The position numbers were made by a program, and so were the translations under genes. The notes under the pieces are model-generated. The model had not been told where the DNA came from. It ran no database searches and saw only the letters and a program-made list of their open reading frames with translations. Of a DNA stretch of 64,000 bases, positions 1-13,700 are shown piece after piece. This stretch comes from Sphagnum magellanicum (lineage: Eukaryota; Streptophyta; Sphagnopsida; Sphagnales; Sphagnaceae), in assembly GCA_021904315.1 (NCBI GenBank), contig CM038909.1:23102212-23166211 (forward strand), in the 5' to 3' direction. Every line of letters starts with the position of its first letter. Position 1 is the stretch's first letter.

Positions 1-1160
1 TGATGGAGTTATTTATTGCTAGCAATTACATGAGCCCAGCCAAATCTTGTTCAACACATTCAAGGTAGTAACTGAAACCTCATGATTTGAGATTTTGTGA
101 TCTATTTCTCCTTTTTAAGAAGGATGTAAGCCCATCTTGTCAAAAGCATGGCACCTTACCAAATTTGGGTTTACAACAAAAGAATGAAGCTCAAGTCCAT
201 GCTTGCCACCCATTGTTGCTATGGATGAGGATGAAACAATTGGGTGGGCTATGAGCTGCCACACTTATACAACAATAAATGAATGTCATCAACATGTTGA
301 AGATCCAAAATGATAACACCAACTCTACATATACAAGTAACTATATAGGGTAAAGCCCCAAAGTGGGGTGCATTCCCAAAATAAGGGACTTAGGGTACCT
401 CTACATGTATATTCAAGGTTTGGCACTTGGTTGAATTGAAAAGAGTCACCCTTAGAATAACACCTTTTCATCCATTTTCACACTCTTCATCCATATCAAC
501 ACCACCCATCAAAGCATTCTTTTGAACTACGAGTATCAATTTTCCTCATCCCTACCGACATTAATAGGACTATTAAATAAATTACAATAAAAAATAGGTC
601 ACACCTATAGACCCTATACTTGCCCTACCCTATCCCCACACTCTCAAAAATGTCCATGTGACAAGTGCTCCCTTCACTAAACCCCAAAAGTTTTGACTAG
701 ATTTTGTTTCAAAATCAACTAACTTATAATAGAAAAAGTGTTTCTAGACTCACCGGAAGGAACCATAGGGAATGAGGTTTTGTTTGTATTTAATGAACTA
801 AGCTTATTGTTTGTCTCATGTAAGTTAAGAACCTAGAAAAGTTGTGTTCTCCGGATAAGCTAAAATGAGATCAAGCTTTCAATGATCAAAGAAATAAAGG
901 AGAAAAGAACTTGTAGTTATGTAGCTTTTTCCTTAGACCTCATAAGAGAACAATAATTATTTGAAGTTAGTCTTTTTCCTTAGACTAAGGAATATGTGAA
1001 TCCTACCATTTTTTCATGAATATATAACAATTTTGTGTCATTTGCAAGCATGGACAAATATTGGCTTGAGCTCAAACTACATCCTATGCTTATCTTTAAA
1101 CCATGAATGTTGACCATGATACTCACTTTCCAATGCATATTGGTGAGAAATACACAAGTT
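1..1160. other. Gene-free AT-rich stretch
   Basis: No reading frame of useful length and no recognisable protein motif was found in any frame. The sequence is AT-rich and low in CpG, as expected for old methylated repeat DNA in a plant. No terminal repeats or target duplications were seen. Confidence 0.5.
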
Positions 1161-1167
1161 TATCACC

Positions 1168-1317
1168 CATTGGATGTCCTAATGCCTAGTGCAAAATAAG
1201 GTTGGCAATTAAAACCTCGCCTCCAACCTAAAATACCAAAAACCATTGGATGTCCTAAATGCCAAGTGCAAAATAATGTTGGCATTAAAATCTCACCTCC
1301 AACCTAAATAACAAAAA
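1168..1317. repeat. Tandem duplication, period about 75 bp
   Basis: Two adjacent copies begin with CCATTGGATGTCCTAA at about 1168 and 1243 and continue through a shared tail (TCCAACCTAAA). They differ by a few substitutions and one-base indels. This is a simple local duplication. There is no sign of coding. Confidence 0.8.
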
Positions 1318-2141
1318 CCCTTTTAAGATAAATCTAATTCAATTGGAAATTCGATAAAAATTAAAACTCAAATGTTTTGGTGAAATTTGATTTCACACAA
1401 ACCCATATACTTTGAAATATTACTTCACAATAATATGTGCTCAACAGCTCAATGTGCTAGACTTATGCCAATTACTTCTTGAAGGCATATGAAGACTCTA
1501 AACCAAATCCATGATTTAGCAAATAGGTAGCATAACTCCACAAAATGGATAATGGACAACTATACCAAAACATAAATCCGAAGAAATTACTATTTATTTA
1601 TTTTCTATCGAAACTTATGAAGAATGACTCCATGAAAGAATTAGTCATGTTCTTTGAATTTCAATAAAAGAGGAAGGAACATAAACTAGGGAAAGGACTC
1701 CAAGGAACAAGATAGTTTAATGTTGATATTTTATAATTGTATTATTTTGTCACATGCTAGGTTGATGAAAATGGTAGATTCCAAAAACACAAAACTGTGG
1801 ATTGGATTGGAAGATGGTTGCCAAGTTGATAACCTTTAATTTTGTCCCTTGGGGTTTGCAAAATGTTGTCTAATTGAAATATATGGTCTTTTTATTTTGT
1901 TATGAATGAACCCAGTCCTGGTTTGGTACACTTAAATTACATAGAAGTCTGGTCCTCCTGGTAGCCTATATGGGTGTTGACACAAATGAGATGGTAGAGA
2001 AGGAAACTGGTATCCGAAAACTGCTAAAAATTAGAGTTTTCACTGCTCCTATATGTACAACTACTATAATTACTCTCGAACCTTGTGCATTAAACGCTGA
2101 GTTTCAGCATTTCATACCCAGATTTAATAAAACTTCCTCAC

Positions 2142-2217
2142 TCAAAGAGGGGATAGGGGGTTGCAAAGAGGCCCAAATACAGGGTGAAGACAGGATGACT
2201 TTAAGGAAAAACTCTAT
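2142..2217 (+). repeat. Dispersed repeat copy A
   Basis: The segment starting AAAGAGGGGATAGGGG and continuing into a GACAGGRTGACTTTA motif recurs in the same orientation at about 5919-5983. The copies share order and spacing but differ by indels. It lies in a 120-codon open frame (1970-2332), but the second copy does not keep that frame, so the frame is probably fortuitous. It is most likely a fragment of an old transposon of unknown class. Confidence 0.5.
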
Positions 2218-3198
2218 TATATTACCCACCAATCTGGTGTACTTACATAACATAACACCACCTTTGAAGGTGTTGACATATGGCAAAAGAAGAGTGAATA
2301 CAGGATCAAAGTACAAAAGAGGAAGAATGTAGCCTAAATGAAGACATACCCAACTTTTTGGCCAGTGTATGTATCCCTATTGGGTCCTTAATTCATGTGT
2401 GCAGGGGAAAGAGTTTTCAAAAGTATCCTCATGTTGCCAAGTCCCCAACAAAAGCAAACAAAAAAACCTTAAAAAATGCACCAAAAATCTACTCCTTCTT
2501 GCAAGATGTTATATTTTGATCAGTTGTGAATTATGTCCCATGAGCACATTTAAAGGCCAATATGTGGGAAGTTATAGTCTCATGTGTATGAAAGCAAGGT
2601 TTTACTTGGAAAGGCTCCTTAGGTTTTGGAACACTTCAGAACTAGTAGGATCTCAGGGGTTCAATAATTGGGCAATTTTTGACCATGGTCTTCAAAGGAC
2701 TTATGTGAAGCGTCAATCTTGGCACTAGTAGGCATTTACAACACTTAATTTCAAGCCCAAATGAGAAAATTGTGCCTTCCCAAAGGGGGTCTCGTTGTTT
2801 CAAGAAACTTGAACGGAACACACGGTACTCTTAATACCATGCACTTTGCACTCTATGAACAAACACTTAAAATCTTATGCAAGAACATCATTCATCCCAT
2901 CACTAGCAAAATAATAGTTTAAATAAGTTTTTTATTATTTTTTTTCATATTTGAAGGATTAAGGTAAAAAAATTGTTAAAATAAATTCACCCTAGCTGCA
3001 CACCCACAAGTGTGTTTATGATTCAAATAGAAATTGCTTTGAATAACCACAGTGCATATGGAACCTTCTAACTAATGATCGTAAAATCAATAGCCATCCA
3101 AATGCCACATGGGGCAATCCCAATTCACATCCCTTTGACTCCCTCTATCTTTCTCCATATCTTAGAAATAGACGTTGTAAACATTCTCATCATAACCT

Positions 3199-3382
3199 TT
3201 TTTTTCTTAGATCATTCTAGTTTTGTTCCTCTTGTTTAATGTTGTTTCTAGCATGGGAAGTAACGTATCTAAACACTCCACCATGATGGCTTTTTTTTCT
3301 TAAACCGTTCTAGTTTTGTTCCTCTTGTTAAATGTTGTTTCTAGCATGATAAGTAACTTATTTAAGCAGTTCACCATGATGG
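3199..3382. repeat. Tandem duplication, period about 92 bp
   Basis: Two units share TTTTTTTTCTTA, TCTAGTTTTGTTCCTCTTGTT, TTTCTAGCATG and CCATGATGGC in the same order, the first at about 3199-3289 and the second at about 3290-3382. A 119-codon hydrophobic frame begins inside the second unit. Its composition follows the T-rich DNA, and it is not credible as a gene. Confidence 0.75.
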
Positions 3383-5177
3383 CATCGCTATTTTTCTTGA
3401 CTTTTCTCTTGGTCTTCATAATTTTTTTCTTCTTGATGATGTTGCTTTTCATGTTTGTTTATAGGCTTGGTTCAAACACCCCAACTTGGTTTACTTTCTT
3501 TATAGTAGGGTTTATTTTTACTTCCTTAGCAATCCCACTTGTAATAAGGCTTATTTCTACTCCCTTTCTCAAACAATGGCAACAAGGACTAGGATATTTA
3601 AGAAAGATTGGAAGTTTTCATCTAAACTTTGTGATAGAGATAAATTTTTGGTATTGGAAAAGGTTTTGTGCCTAGTACTTTTTGGACTTGAGGGCCCACT
3701 TGAGGTCGGTAGGCCAAGGGCTAGGGCCTGAAAATGCAGAAGGTACTAGGTGCAAAACTTTCACCTACATAAAGTCCCTCTAACTTTTTCCATCCCTTTT
3801 TTTTGCTTTCTTTCCACCATCTTTCCACCTTTTTCTTTCTTGTTGTCCTTACCATTATTAATATGCAAATCTTCCAAGGATTGTCATCATGATTATTATA
3901 TATAGGAAATATATTTTAATTTTTAAACATAATTAAAATTTTAAAAATTTCAATAAAAAGTTGATTTATTTTATAACCAAAATGGCAATAAAGCATAGGA
4001 AGAAGTAAAAGAATTGGAAATGGTCTTTAATATGCATAACCAAATATGCCTATAAACCAAAATAAAAATTTATCTAGTTCATTTGGGAATAGCCATTTTT
4101 TTATTGTTTATTTTGCCACTTGTTACCCCTTGCTTTCTGTTTTTATTACTCATTTATTTGTGTTCATCAAAGAATTTGTATTTTTTTTTCTTTAGAGTAT
4201 GTTTTAAATTTTCAAAAAACTTTGAAACTGAAATCTTTTGTATATATTTTTAAATTGATAACCAGATTTTAAATTTTTTTTTAAATTTAAAATAGGAATG
4301 AAAGAAAGATGAGATAATTTTTTTAAAGGAAAAAAAAGTTAATGTCAAATATATGTAAAAGAAAAATTTAAAGGAAATGTAAAATAAATGAGCTATAATG
4401 TTCCTTCCATAGGTTAATGGCTCTGAAAAAATATGTGGTGTTGCATTGTGTGAATTATGTAAAGGCAACGAATGAGCCATGTTCTTGTTGCAAAGTTCTT
4501 GATGGTCCTTGGCGATGGTGGTTTTGGTGGGATGCTTTAGTGGCTAGTTCCAAAGATTGGGCATGCAATTGAAGGAATAAAAAGGCAAATTGTGGAAGAG
4601 CTAAACACCTTGTTCTTTGCAATTAAAGATCTATGTGGGTAATTGTAGGACAAATCAAAATATTTTCATAAGTATGGAACATTTTGAAGGGGCAAGAGAA
4701 AGACAATCAATTGTGCAATTCGTCGACATATGAAATTTCAAAAAAATAAATAAATGAAACCAATAAAAAGTCATTAAATTACATTTAGAGTATCTTATAA
4801 TGGCAAAATGATGGTAAAATCTAAATGGTTTCCAATGATTTTGAAAAAGTAGTTAATGCAATTTTTAAAATGAAATGCCAAAAGAAAACATATATTCAAT
4901 GGTAAGTTTAAAATATTTACTATTTGGGTAGGGCATATATATATATGTGTGTGTGCACAACATATTACATATCTATGTGTATGAGAGGATAAAAGGCTTA
5001 CTTACACAAAATTGGCACTTAGTGCTTACCTATACATGCAAGGCCTTGGGTGAACCATCACATAGATTGGTACCATGGTGAAAACCTCAAAAAAATTTGG
5101 GTTGCTTCTAAGCATTATAGATATCCTCTACTTGGACTAAATCAAGGTCTCCCATTTCAAATTCACAATTTCCTACT

Positions 5178-5330
5178 ATTAGCTCTAAGAGGCCTTACTC
5201 AAGAAGGCAAAGGTACCTTTGTAGGCACTATTAACTCCAAGAGGCCTTACTCAAGAAGGTGAAGGTACCATTGTAGGTACTATTAGGTCTAAGAAGCCTT
5301 ACTCAAGAAGGTGAAGGTACCCGACACACA
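5178..5330. repeat. Three-copy 52-bp tandem repeat
   Basis: Three imperfect units of about 52 bp each carry CCTTACTCAAGAAGG followed by AAGGTACC. Unit length is not a multiple of three. No coding role is suggested. Confidence 0.8.
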
Positions 5331-5918
5331 TGTAAGTACTTATAATGAACAATGGAAAGGATTTTGAGAGCGGATTCTGAAAATTGAACTTTGGATGTAA
5401 ATGATCCAAGCCCCATGAAAATTTTAAGGGGATTCCTGTAACTTATACTTTACTGTTGAAATTCTGAAATATTTAAATTGCGATTTTGGGACCCAATTTC
5501 CATTTTTCCTTTAAATGGTGTGCAAAATAAATATAGGGTGCAACTAATTCATTATGAAATAAAATTTCTAGTTTTCCTTAAAATATAAATAATCTGCTTA
5601 GAACTGAGCATGAAAATATACTCTAAAATATTCTCTATTTTAATATTTTATTATTTTATTATTTCACAGCATACAAGAAAAATAGGTTCTTTACCTCAGG
5701 TGCTTCATAAAATACCCAAAGAATGAGTCAGAGATCAATGACCCCAAAAACTGTGTAGAAGAAGAGATTTGATGTGCACCCAATTGTGGGATTCAAGGAT
5801 CATGGTTAGGGTTTAGGGTGAGAGGTTCCCACAACGTGAAAAAAGAGAACTTGGTGATATTCTTTTGTGTACCAAACAACATAGTTAACAAAATTTCCTT
5901 ACTTTGCAGATACCATTG

Positions 5919-5983
5919 AAAGAGGGGATAGGGGGGTAAAGGAGGCCTGAAGACAGGGTGACTTTACGGATAACTCTAATGAG
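5919..5983 (+). repeat. Dispersed repeat copy B
   Basis: Related to the segment at 2142-2217: it shares GAAAGAGGGGATAGGGG and then GACAGGGTGACTTTA in the same orientation, with indels between. It shows that a repeat unit of at least 70 bp occurs twice within 4 kb. Confidence 0.5.
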
Positions 5984-6481
5984 TTGGCATAATTCCTGTA
6001 TTTGCTGTTTTGTGTACTTTCTATTTTGCTTTTTTTACTACTTATTTTCGTACCTGCTTGTGTGTCTACCTACATAGTTTCGTACTAACTTATTTCTTTT
6101 ATACTAGCTATGCATGCAGGTCTTGTTGTCCTTATATCATGACTATATGATGGCTATATTAGTCTTAATCTTTTTTGTGGATTTTGATCACACTTGTCTT
6201 TTGAGCTGGCTAGATCCTCCTTTTCTTTGGCAGCAAAGAAGAAGAGAAGAAGAAGACAAACACAAGTTTGCTAACCAAGAATGAATAATTGTTGTGACTT
6301 TCTAACTTTTTATTTATCAAAGTCTTTTTTTTTTTTCCAGAGTTACACACTCCCAACCCCTTTTTCTATTTGTAGACAGACAATTTTCCTTTTGGGCTCA
6401 GTTACTTTCTAACCAAGGTGAGCCAAATCTCCTTTGCAAAATCTCAGCAAAGAACTCAATAGCATGAGCTGTATTTCAATA

Positions 6482-6928
6482 GTTTTGGGTTTCTTTAGTT
6501 TCTCCAATAACTTCATCGGAGTTGGGTTTGCTTATCGAGTTTTGGGTTTCTTAAATTTACCAATGACTTCATTGTAGTTGGATTTGCTTATCAAGTTTGG
6601 GTTTCTTAAGTTTACCAATCACTTCATTGTAGTTGGGTTTTGCTTATCAAGTTTTGGATTTCTTAAGTTTACCAATCACTTCATTGTAGTTGGGTTTGCT
6701 TATCAAGTTTTGGGTTTCTTAAATTTACCAATGATGTCATTGTAGTTGGATTTGCTTATCAAGTTTTGGGTTTCTTAAGTTTACCAATGACTTCATTGTA
6801 GTTGGGTTTGCTTATCAAGTTTTGGGTTTCTTAAGTTTACCAATGACTTCATTGTAGTTGGGTTTGCTTATCAAGTTTTGGGTTTCTTAAGTTTACCAAT
6901 GACTTCATTGTAATTGGGTTTGCTTATC
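6482..6928. repeat. 56-bp minisatellite, 8 units
   Basis: Eight head-to-tail units of about 56 bp are visible, each with GTTTTGGGTTTCTTAA, TTTACCAATGACTTCATTG and TTGGGTTTGCTTATCAA. The outer units are more diverged than units 6-8, which are almost identical; this pattern suggests recent expansion at one end. Fifty-six is not divisible by three and no frame runs through the array, so it is not coding. Confidence 0.92.
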
Positions 6929-6999
6929 ATTGTGACATTTTACATAGCCTCGTGTGTGAATTGAATCACAACCAATTTGCAAGGTCATGAGCAATGATA

Positions 7000-9578
7000 A
7001 GTACTTTAACCACTAGATATAGGTGCTTTCTTAGTGCTACCTATATGGAAAAAGGAAAACTTTGACACATGTTCACCAAGTGTTCCTTTGGTGTCTTGGG
7101 AACTTTTGTGAAAACTATTGTCACCTTGAAAGTGGAAACTTTCTAAACCATCCTATTGGGGTGCAACCATGAGTTCTAAACCCTAAACCCTATTCTTCCG
7201 GGCCCTTAAGTTCCCACAACTTTGGTTCATTGATAACTTCATCATAGTTTAATTGGATATATATCCAAGCATTACTACCTTGTAGTGATTTTCAATTCAC
7301 AACAAATTTGCATTTTGGGGATGAGTCCTACTAGCCACTAGCCTTGATGTTAGAGGTCTTATATCACTAAGCTAAATTTAACTAACCTTTAGGTAAATTG
7401 GGGGTGTTGCAAGACATTGCTCTACCTTTAGATACCAATCAATCTAAAGGACCAAAAATTGGAATCTTTTTTTCCCACCTCTTGAAACCATCTTATTGTC
7501 TCACTTTTAACTAAAGTTAATTACTAGAGTTTCTTTTAACCTTTGGTATCAATTGACATGCAAAAGAGGAAGGATCTATTGGCACAATGATATGAGGTAT
7601 ATAACATGATTCTTGCCTTTCCCAATTCATATAACTTCACATAATATTATAGGTGTGCAATAGTTGTTGATGCCTTTGGCTAGGAGATGAATCATGCCCC
7701 CAAAAGCATCTCCCCAGAATCAATGAAAATCTAAGGCAAAAGGCCTGAAGAGAAACTTGCTTAATTTAATTACAACTTTATCTCCATTTAAATGGCAGGT
7801 TTCACACTAAAGGTTATCAAATAACCATGCAGCTGTGTTCTTTTCACACTAGGGCTAAGTTGTGGGTGGTGTGGTTGTTGTTCAAGAAAAATTGCATCCA
7901 AATTATTGTGTATTTTTTGAAACAAAACAGGTTAAATGTAATTAGAGGCACAAGTGCAACCAAAAAATTACATATATATATATATATATATATATAGCAT
8001 TTTAGTTTTATTCAATGCATTAATAATCTTGAGAAAAAGCTCTTACCATATGCTTTTGGAACCTCTTTAAATTTTATTTTTATTTTTATTTTTCATTAGA
8101 AAAATTCTTTGAATATAATTTAGTGTTATTGATTGATTTGATTATATTTTGTCATTTTTTTAGGATCTTTTGTGTTCATGTTTGCAATGCCCAATCGCAT
8201 ACTTTTTGTAGCCTAAGCTCAATTTTCACATTGACAAAAACAAATAATTATTTTTCTAAAAATAATTTATTAATTTAAAAATATTATTTTACTTCCATCA
8301 TCATATTATCATAGGAGTAGTGAAATTATTCAGAATATAGCCTATGATAATTATGATGATTTTCAACATGTCAACTTCATATTTTTCACCGCAACAAAAT
8401 TCACTATTTTGAGGATTATTTAACGATGAAATTGATCCTAGGGTAAGGTTGTGTTTCTTCACCTTGAAATGTACCATACTTGTGTAAATATTGTTTTTAC
8501 CCTACATTTACCCACTTATACGTACATGGTAAATACAGGGTAAATGATGAAATATTTACCTCTACCCTTCTTACCTTGCGGGTTCTTGTCTATCGGCCTT
8601 TACTTGACCCTTAGGTATGTATGTTACATATGCATAAATGTTCTCCCTTTTTTTTCCCATGATACTCATGCTATGATATTTATTGCCCCAAGTTAATGGA
8701 TGTGCATGTGTAGATTTTGGGTGCACCCATCCAATTGATGGGTTGTTTTGAAGTCTACCCATCTACTTGTTGGGTTTTTTTTCTCAAGATATGAATGTTG
8801 GGTAACTGATTTAATCATGCCTCTATATCATTTTTAAAAAAATTTGGGTTGTCTCTTGCATGTATCACAAGGTTTCATATCGCTATGAAATGTAAAAAAC
8901 GATTCATACGATCTCAAAGTTTTTTAAGTCCAGTGTGTGATTAGCATATAATAATGAAATTGAACATTTGTAGAATCAAGTGTTGGTCTCGACTATGGAC
9001 TTTTGAACATACCAGCTAGTTTTGGTATTGGGTGGGTACCTTTTTAACTTTTGATACCTACCAGCCCGGTCCTAGTACGGGATACTTTAAAAAACTTTCA
9101 AGCATATGGGAAATAAATAGAGGTGCTATTGGGAACGTGTTTTGGGAACATAGCAAAACATGAGGAACAAATTGGGAACGTGATGGGAATCCATTGGGAA
9201 CAAGGGAAGATGAAAAAAAAAGCCTCCCCTATGAACTTTTGTGGGTGTCAATGTTAGGATGGGGGCTATGCCCACAAGGTTTGATTGATCATTTGATGCT
9301 TGGAAGTGAATGAATCTACGCTATTAGTAATAATGTTGCCCTTCTCCTAAGAGGTTGCGGGTTCAAAGCTCAAGAGGATTGGCCAAAAAACTTGACTTGC
9401 AATTGGCCATGTACTAACACTTGCAAAGTTGGTAAGGGGTATTTAACATCCCCCAAAACCAACCACTCATACAACCTAATTAATTTTATATGTTCCCATG
9501 TTCCCATGGAAATATTTATTTTCTATGAAACAAGAAAAAAGCAAGCGAGGAAATCAAAAGAGAGCTGTTTTACACAAG
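7000..9578. other. Gene-free AT-rich stretch with GGGAAC-rich patch
   Basis: No gene was found. Around 9,130-9,205 the motif GGGAAC occurs at least five times within 80 bp, and near 9,358 the sequence GCGGGTTCAAAGCTC resembles a pol III B box without a clear A box, so a SINE remnant is possible but not established. Confidence 0.4.
7971..7995. repeat. (AT)n microsatellite
   Basis: An uninterrupted run of alternating A and T of roughly 24 bases. A similar shorter AT tract sits at about 22,852-22,868. Confidence 0.85.
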
Positions 9579-9750
9579 GGGGAGGTTCCCATACTCGTGT
9601 GTTCTCCTGACGTTCGGGACACCCTCAGGTGCCCACTCTCTCTGGGGAGAACACACAAGTATGGGAGGTGTTCCCGAACCTCAGGAGAACACACGAGAAT
9701 GGGAGGTGTTCCCAAACCTCAGGAGAACACACGAGTATGGGAACCTCCCT
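9579..9750. repeat. Inverted repeat with internal tandem units
   Basis: The left arm (about 9580-9610, GGGAGGTTCCCATACTCGTG and on to TTCTCCTGA) is the reverse complement of the right arm (about 9719-9749) over roughly 30 bp with almost no mismatch. Between them are two direct units of about 46 bp containing GGGAGGTGTTCCC and CTCAGGAGAACACACGAG. The single strand could fold into a long cruciform. It may be a small foldback element. No target duplication was identified. A 104-codon frame across it is produced by the repeat units. Confidence 0.75.
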
Positions 9751-10129
9751 TACAACTTAATAATGTTGCATGGAAAAGGAGAAGGGTATATACCTTATAT
9801 GATTTTGCCTAGAGATCAAGAGACAAAATCCATCAATTTTTAAAATAAAATGTAAGATCAAATCCCAAAAGCCTAAAGTAAATCCAGAGTTTGACTCAAC
9901 CCCTTAATAATTTCCTACTTTCAAATCATTTGCTCCTTGGGGCCCCTTTTATATGACTTGAATTTTGCATGCTTCAAATGTTCTTGAGCTTGGGAAGTGT
10001 GTAAAAAGTAGAGGTAGTTTACTAGTGGAGAACATCTGGAGCAAATAAGAGCAATCATCCATGAGCTGAACATTTCAATTTTTTTCTTTTTTTTGGGGGG
10101 CACAAATGAATGAATCCATTGTGAAGAAA

Positions 10130-10146
10130 GAAAGAAAGAAAGAAAG
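10130..10146. repeat. (GAAA)n microsatellite
   Basis: About four to five copies of the tetranucleotide GAAA. Minor low-complexity tract. Confidence 0.7.
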
Positions 10147-10494
10147 CACAAGAACGAACCCCTCACCACAAGAAGAGTCGAGTGCAATCACACACTCATA
10201 ACCCTCACAACTTAAACCCTAAATGTCATGAATTTCCATTGAAAAGTAGCCCCGTAGTGGGCATGTTTGATGTTTAGGGGATAGCTAATAAAGCTTTTTG
10301 CAAGGCCTAACGATCCATCGTTTAACAAACTTACCAAAACTAGCACAAATCACTTTGTGCATGTTTGCTCCACACTTTGTCAAAGTGCTTTTGCTCTATG
10401 AAAGGGCATTACCGTAAACCCTAACTTCACACTTTTTGTACCCCCTTATTCTACCATAATCCAACAAGGGGCATGTCACACTATGGCCTTGCCA

Positions 10495-10769
10495 TTTACA
10501 TTAAAAAGTATCTTATGCAAAAGAAGAATTATGGAAACTCAAATATTCCACCATGTGAAAATAGAATTTTCAAAAATTCTCTAAAAGAAACCAAAATCCT
10601 TCAAGATATTATAACTCTATAACTAATCTCAAATTTCAACACAAGCCAAAATATCATGTTTTAAAAATCCTCATATAAGAATAGAGCTATTACCTAGGGG
10701 TCAAAATCCCTTAAGCTACTATACTTTATAATGCATCTAAACACAATATCCTTGCCTTGGTAGGCAACA
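10495..10769 (+). repeat. Four-copy dispersed repeat, copy 1
   Basis: The unit starts near GGCCTTGCCATTTACATT and ends near ATATCCTTGCCTTGGTAGGC. It recurs at 27,282-27,583 (same orientation), at 38,478-38,753 (inverted), and as a 90-bp fragment at 48,423-48,513 (inverted). In copy 2 both ends are GGCCTTGCC and its complement GGCAAGGCC, so the family may be MITE-like. In copy 1 the right end is decayed. No protein is encoded. Confidence 0.8.
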
Positions 10770-10799
10770 CCAACAACACATTCCAAATGACTTTTTAAA

Positions 10800-13700
10800 T
10801 ATTATGCATATGCCAAAACATGACATTATAGTCCAAAGAAATTGTTTACTTAAGCTAATGGTCTCACTATTGCCTATTCTATTGGGTTTTGTTGTGCCTC
10901 CATTGCATTGGGGGAAACCTACCTATTTGGGCTTAAGCCATAGAGACAATAGTTCATGATTTTGTGTAAAGTTTCACACATTTTATGAATGTTTACAATC
11001 CCAAAATATTTGCAAAACAAACTTCTCTAAGTTACTACACATAGGCCAACCTCGATTAACCAACTTATCCACCCTTGTTCTCTAACCATTCATCATCACA
11101 ACTTTGTTCCAAATTACCCAAATGAACCCAACTTCCTTCATGTTGTTGTGTTGCTTACTCCATGTGTTGGTCCATTTTAATTTGAAATTCGGTTTGAGTA
11201 GTTTCAACCACTTTTTTTTTTGTGTTTGTTTGAGATTTTATGGTTTGATCCATTTTCGTTGAAATTTTGAAAAATTAAGTTTGAAATTACTAACCCTCAT
11301 TTTTTTAAATAAATAAATATTTAGCAAAGAAGTGTTGATCATCAATTGTAGGTAGGGTAGTTAGTTTTGGTGTGATATAGATGACCCTAATTAAATATAG
11401 GGGTAGTTTTGTTCTACTTGCGTAAGGTGCCACTTCCACCCATGATGGAGGTTTTAGTTAGAGGAGGTGGAGGGATGAGCCAGCAAGGAAGGCAGACCCC
11501 CTCCTGGATCTTTTTTTTTTTTAGTTATGTTTATTTATTTTCTTTCTTTCTTTCTTTCTACCACTTATAAATCTAAAAATATGTTTATTTCTTCATTGAG
11601 GTTTTTTTCCCCATGGTTTTGATATTTGAGACTAATAGGTTTTTTTTTCATTTTCATTTGTGTTTTCTTACTTGGTAATTATCTTTGGGTTTTCAATTGT
11701 AATGGTTGAGTCCTTTGATATGCAATAATAATAACAAACTTCTTCAGAAATTTTATTTTTCTATTAAAAAAACTGAAATATGGTCTTTATTTCTAGCACT
11801 CTTTTCATGCGAAAGATCATTTAAGGGCACATGGTAGCTCAAGCTTAAGATTTTGCTAAATTTTTAAAATTTATTCTTGTCATTGTCTTGATATATAGCT
11901 CGCCTTTTGCTTTCATGCCTAAAAGAACCATACAAAATATTATGTAATTTAAAAGAAGACTTATGCCTTAGAATGATGGTTGGACTCATGAGCCCATGGA
12001 TCTTAGGACATTCCCAAGGACTTTATGGTGTTCTTATGGGTGTGATGTCAAGAACCCTAATCCTACATTAAGACCAACTCTAAAAACATTATATAATTGT
12101 TTTTTAAAGGTTTTGCAAGGCACTACAATCTAATTCAACCATGCCATGGTGGGTCACCAACAACATATAAGACTCTAACCCCAATAAGAATTAGGCACAT
12201 ACCATAACAAGGTGCAATATTTGGGACTCATACCATATGAAAGGCTCCACAAGTGTGGGTCCATGCAATGATGGCAATACTTGAAGGAATCCAAATAGTT
12301 GTAGTGAGGCAAACTAAAGGGAAGATTTTTTTGTTTATATGAAAAATGATGTCCAATTGGTGTGAAGTCTTCTTGTTGTATTGCAAGACTTGATGTGTGG
12401 CAATGGGCAACCATCCACTAGATTTTGGGAGTGCATGGTGGATCATCATTCAAAGTGCAAGATTGTTGGAGGAGGGGTCTACTAGAGCAATTTGCTCTCA
12501 ACTTACAAACAAAGTGGCAACAATAAAAAACATGATGTGGCAAAGCTCATGGGTTGCTATCAATCAATTTTTTCTTCAAATGAATCTAACACATTTCTAA
12601 ACAATGTTTTGATAAATCCTTAAAGTTGTTCAACCTCAAGTATCCAAAGCAAGCATCGTTTTGTTTACCTATTGTTCATTGTTGCTTAAAATATGCCCAT
12701 ATGGTTTGATTTGATGGACACCAACAAGAAGTCAACAACCCCACCCAAGTGCAACACTCTTATTGTTACAAAATCTTTCAATGAGTCAAAAGAGTAAATT
12801 GATTAAAAGGTGACAATGGTCACAACAACTTGCCAAAAAGGTCATAAGTTTCAAATGAAGAAAAACAATAACAATGATAACACTATGAAAAAAACATGGT
12901 TGAATTCATGTTATTCAATGTGTGGTGAAATAATGTTTAGATTGTTCAAAAACATGCCATTGATAACAAATTAGTTTTGCATCCAAAGCCTAATATCCCT
13001 CATTTTTCCATTAATTTGAAATTTGTGGTGTTGGTGGGATGGGATGAGGCTAGGTGGATACTAATTGTAAATGACTCAAACAAAAAACGATTTTTACCGA
13101 ACAAAAATAAATGACCCATGTGATGGATCTTTCTAAATTATTTTCAGATGAAATGTCTCCTTTAGTTTTGTTTGCATGATCTACTTGCAAATCACAATAA
13201 AAATTTATCATTTATAAGCAAAAACATTTTGTATGCATGTTGGTTGAGATTATTTTTTAAATACAACAAAACACAATTTGATCAAGAAGGACCATGGTAC
13301 ATAAAACCATGATATTTATGTGTAAATATGTTAAATTATGCATAATTCATTGGGGTTTTTCTTAACATATTGGTGGTCATTTTTAGTTTCAAATAAATCA
13401 TACATTTTTATTTTAGTTTTGTTAAAGAGATGATTTGTGTTATTTTTTGATATAATATTTGGTTATTATGTAAACAAAATATTCTAATAGTTTTGTTTAA
13501 ACCTAATAGAGGGTTTCTTGTGAGAAAATAAAATTGTGCAATATTAAATTTTTATAATTGTTATTATAAAAAAAATTTGTTGATTGGAACAATCAAAAAT
13601 TTAAAAATGGACATGGGTAAAAATGGACTAATAGGAACCAATAACAACCTCCTAAATCACTATGACTAATCCTAAAAAGATGATGTGACAACACATGATT

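Noticed and set aside
3316-3675. Hydrophobic 119-codon frame resembling a membrane protein
   Set aside because: It begins within a T-rich tandem duplication; the hydrophobicity follows base composition.
9340-9400. Possible SINE or tRNA remnant from a B-box-like GGGTTCAAAGC
   Set aside because: No convincing A box, tail or target duplication was found, unlike the SINE at 21.4 kb.
9498-9812. 104-codon open frame
   Set aside because: It is created by the inverted and tandem repeat units at 9,579-9,750 and has no family motif.
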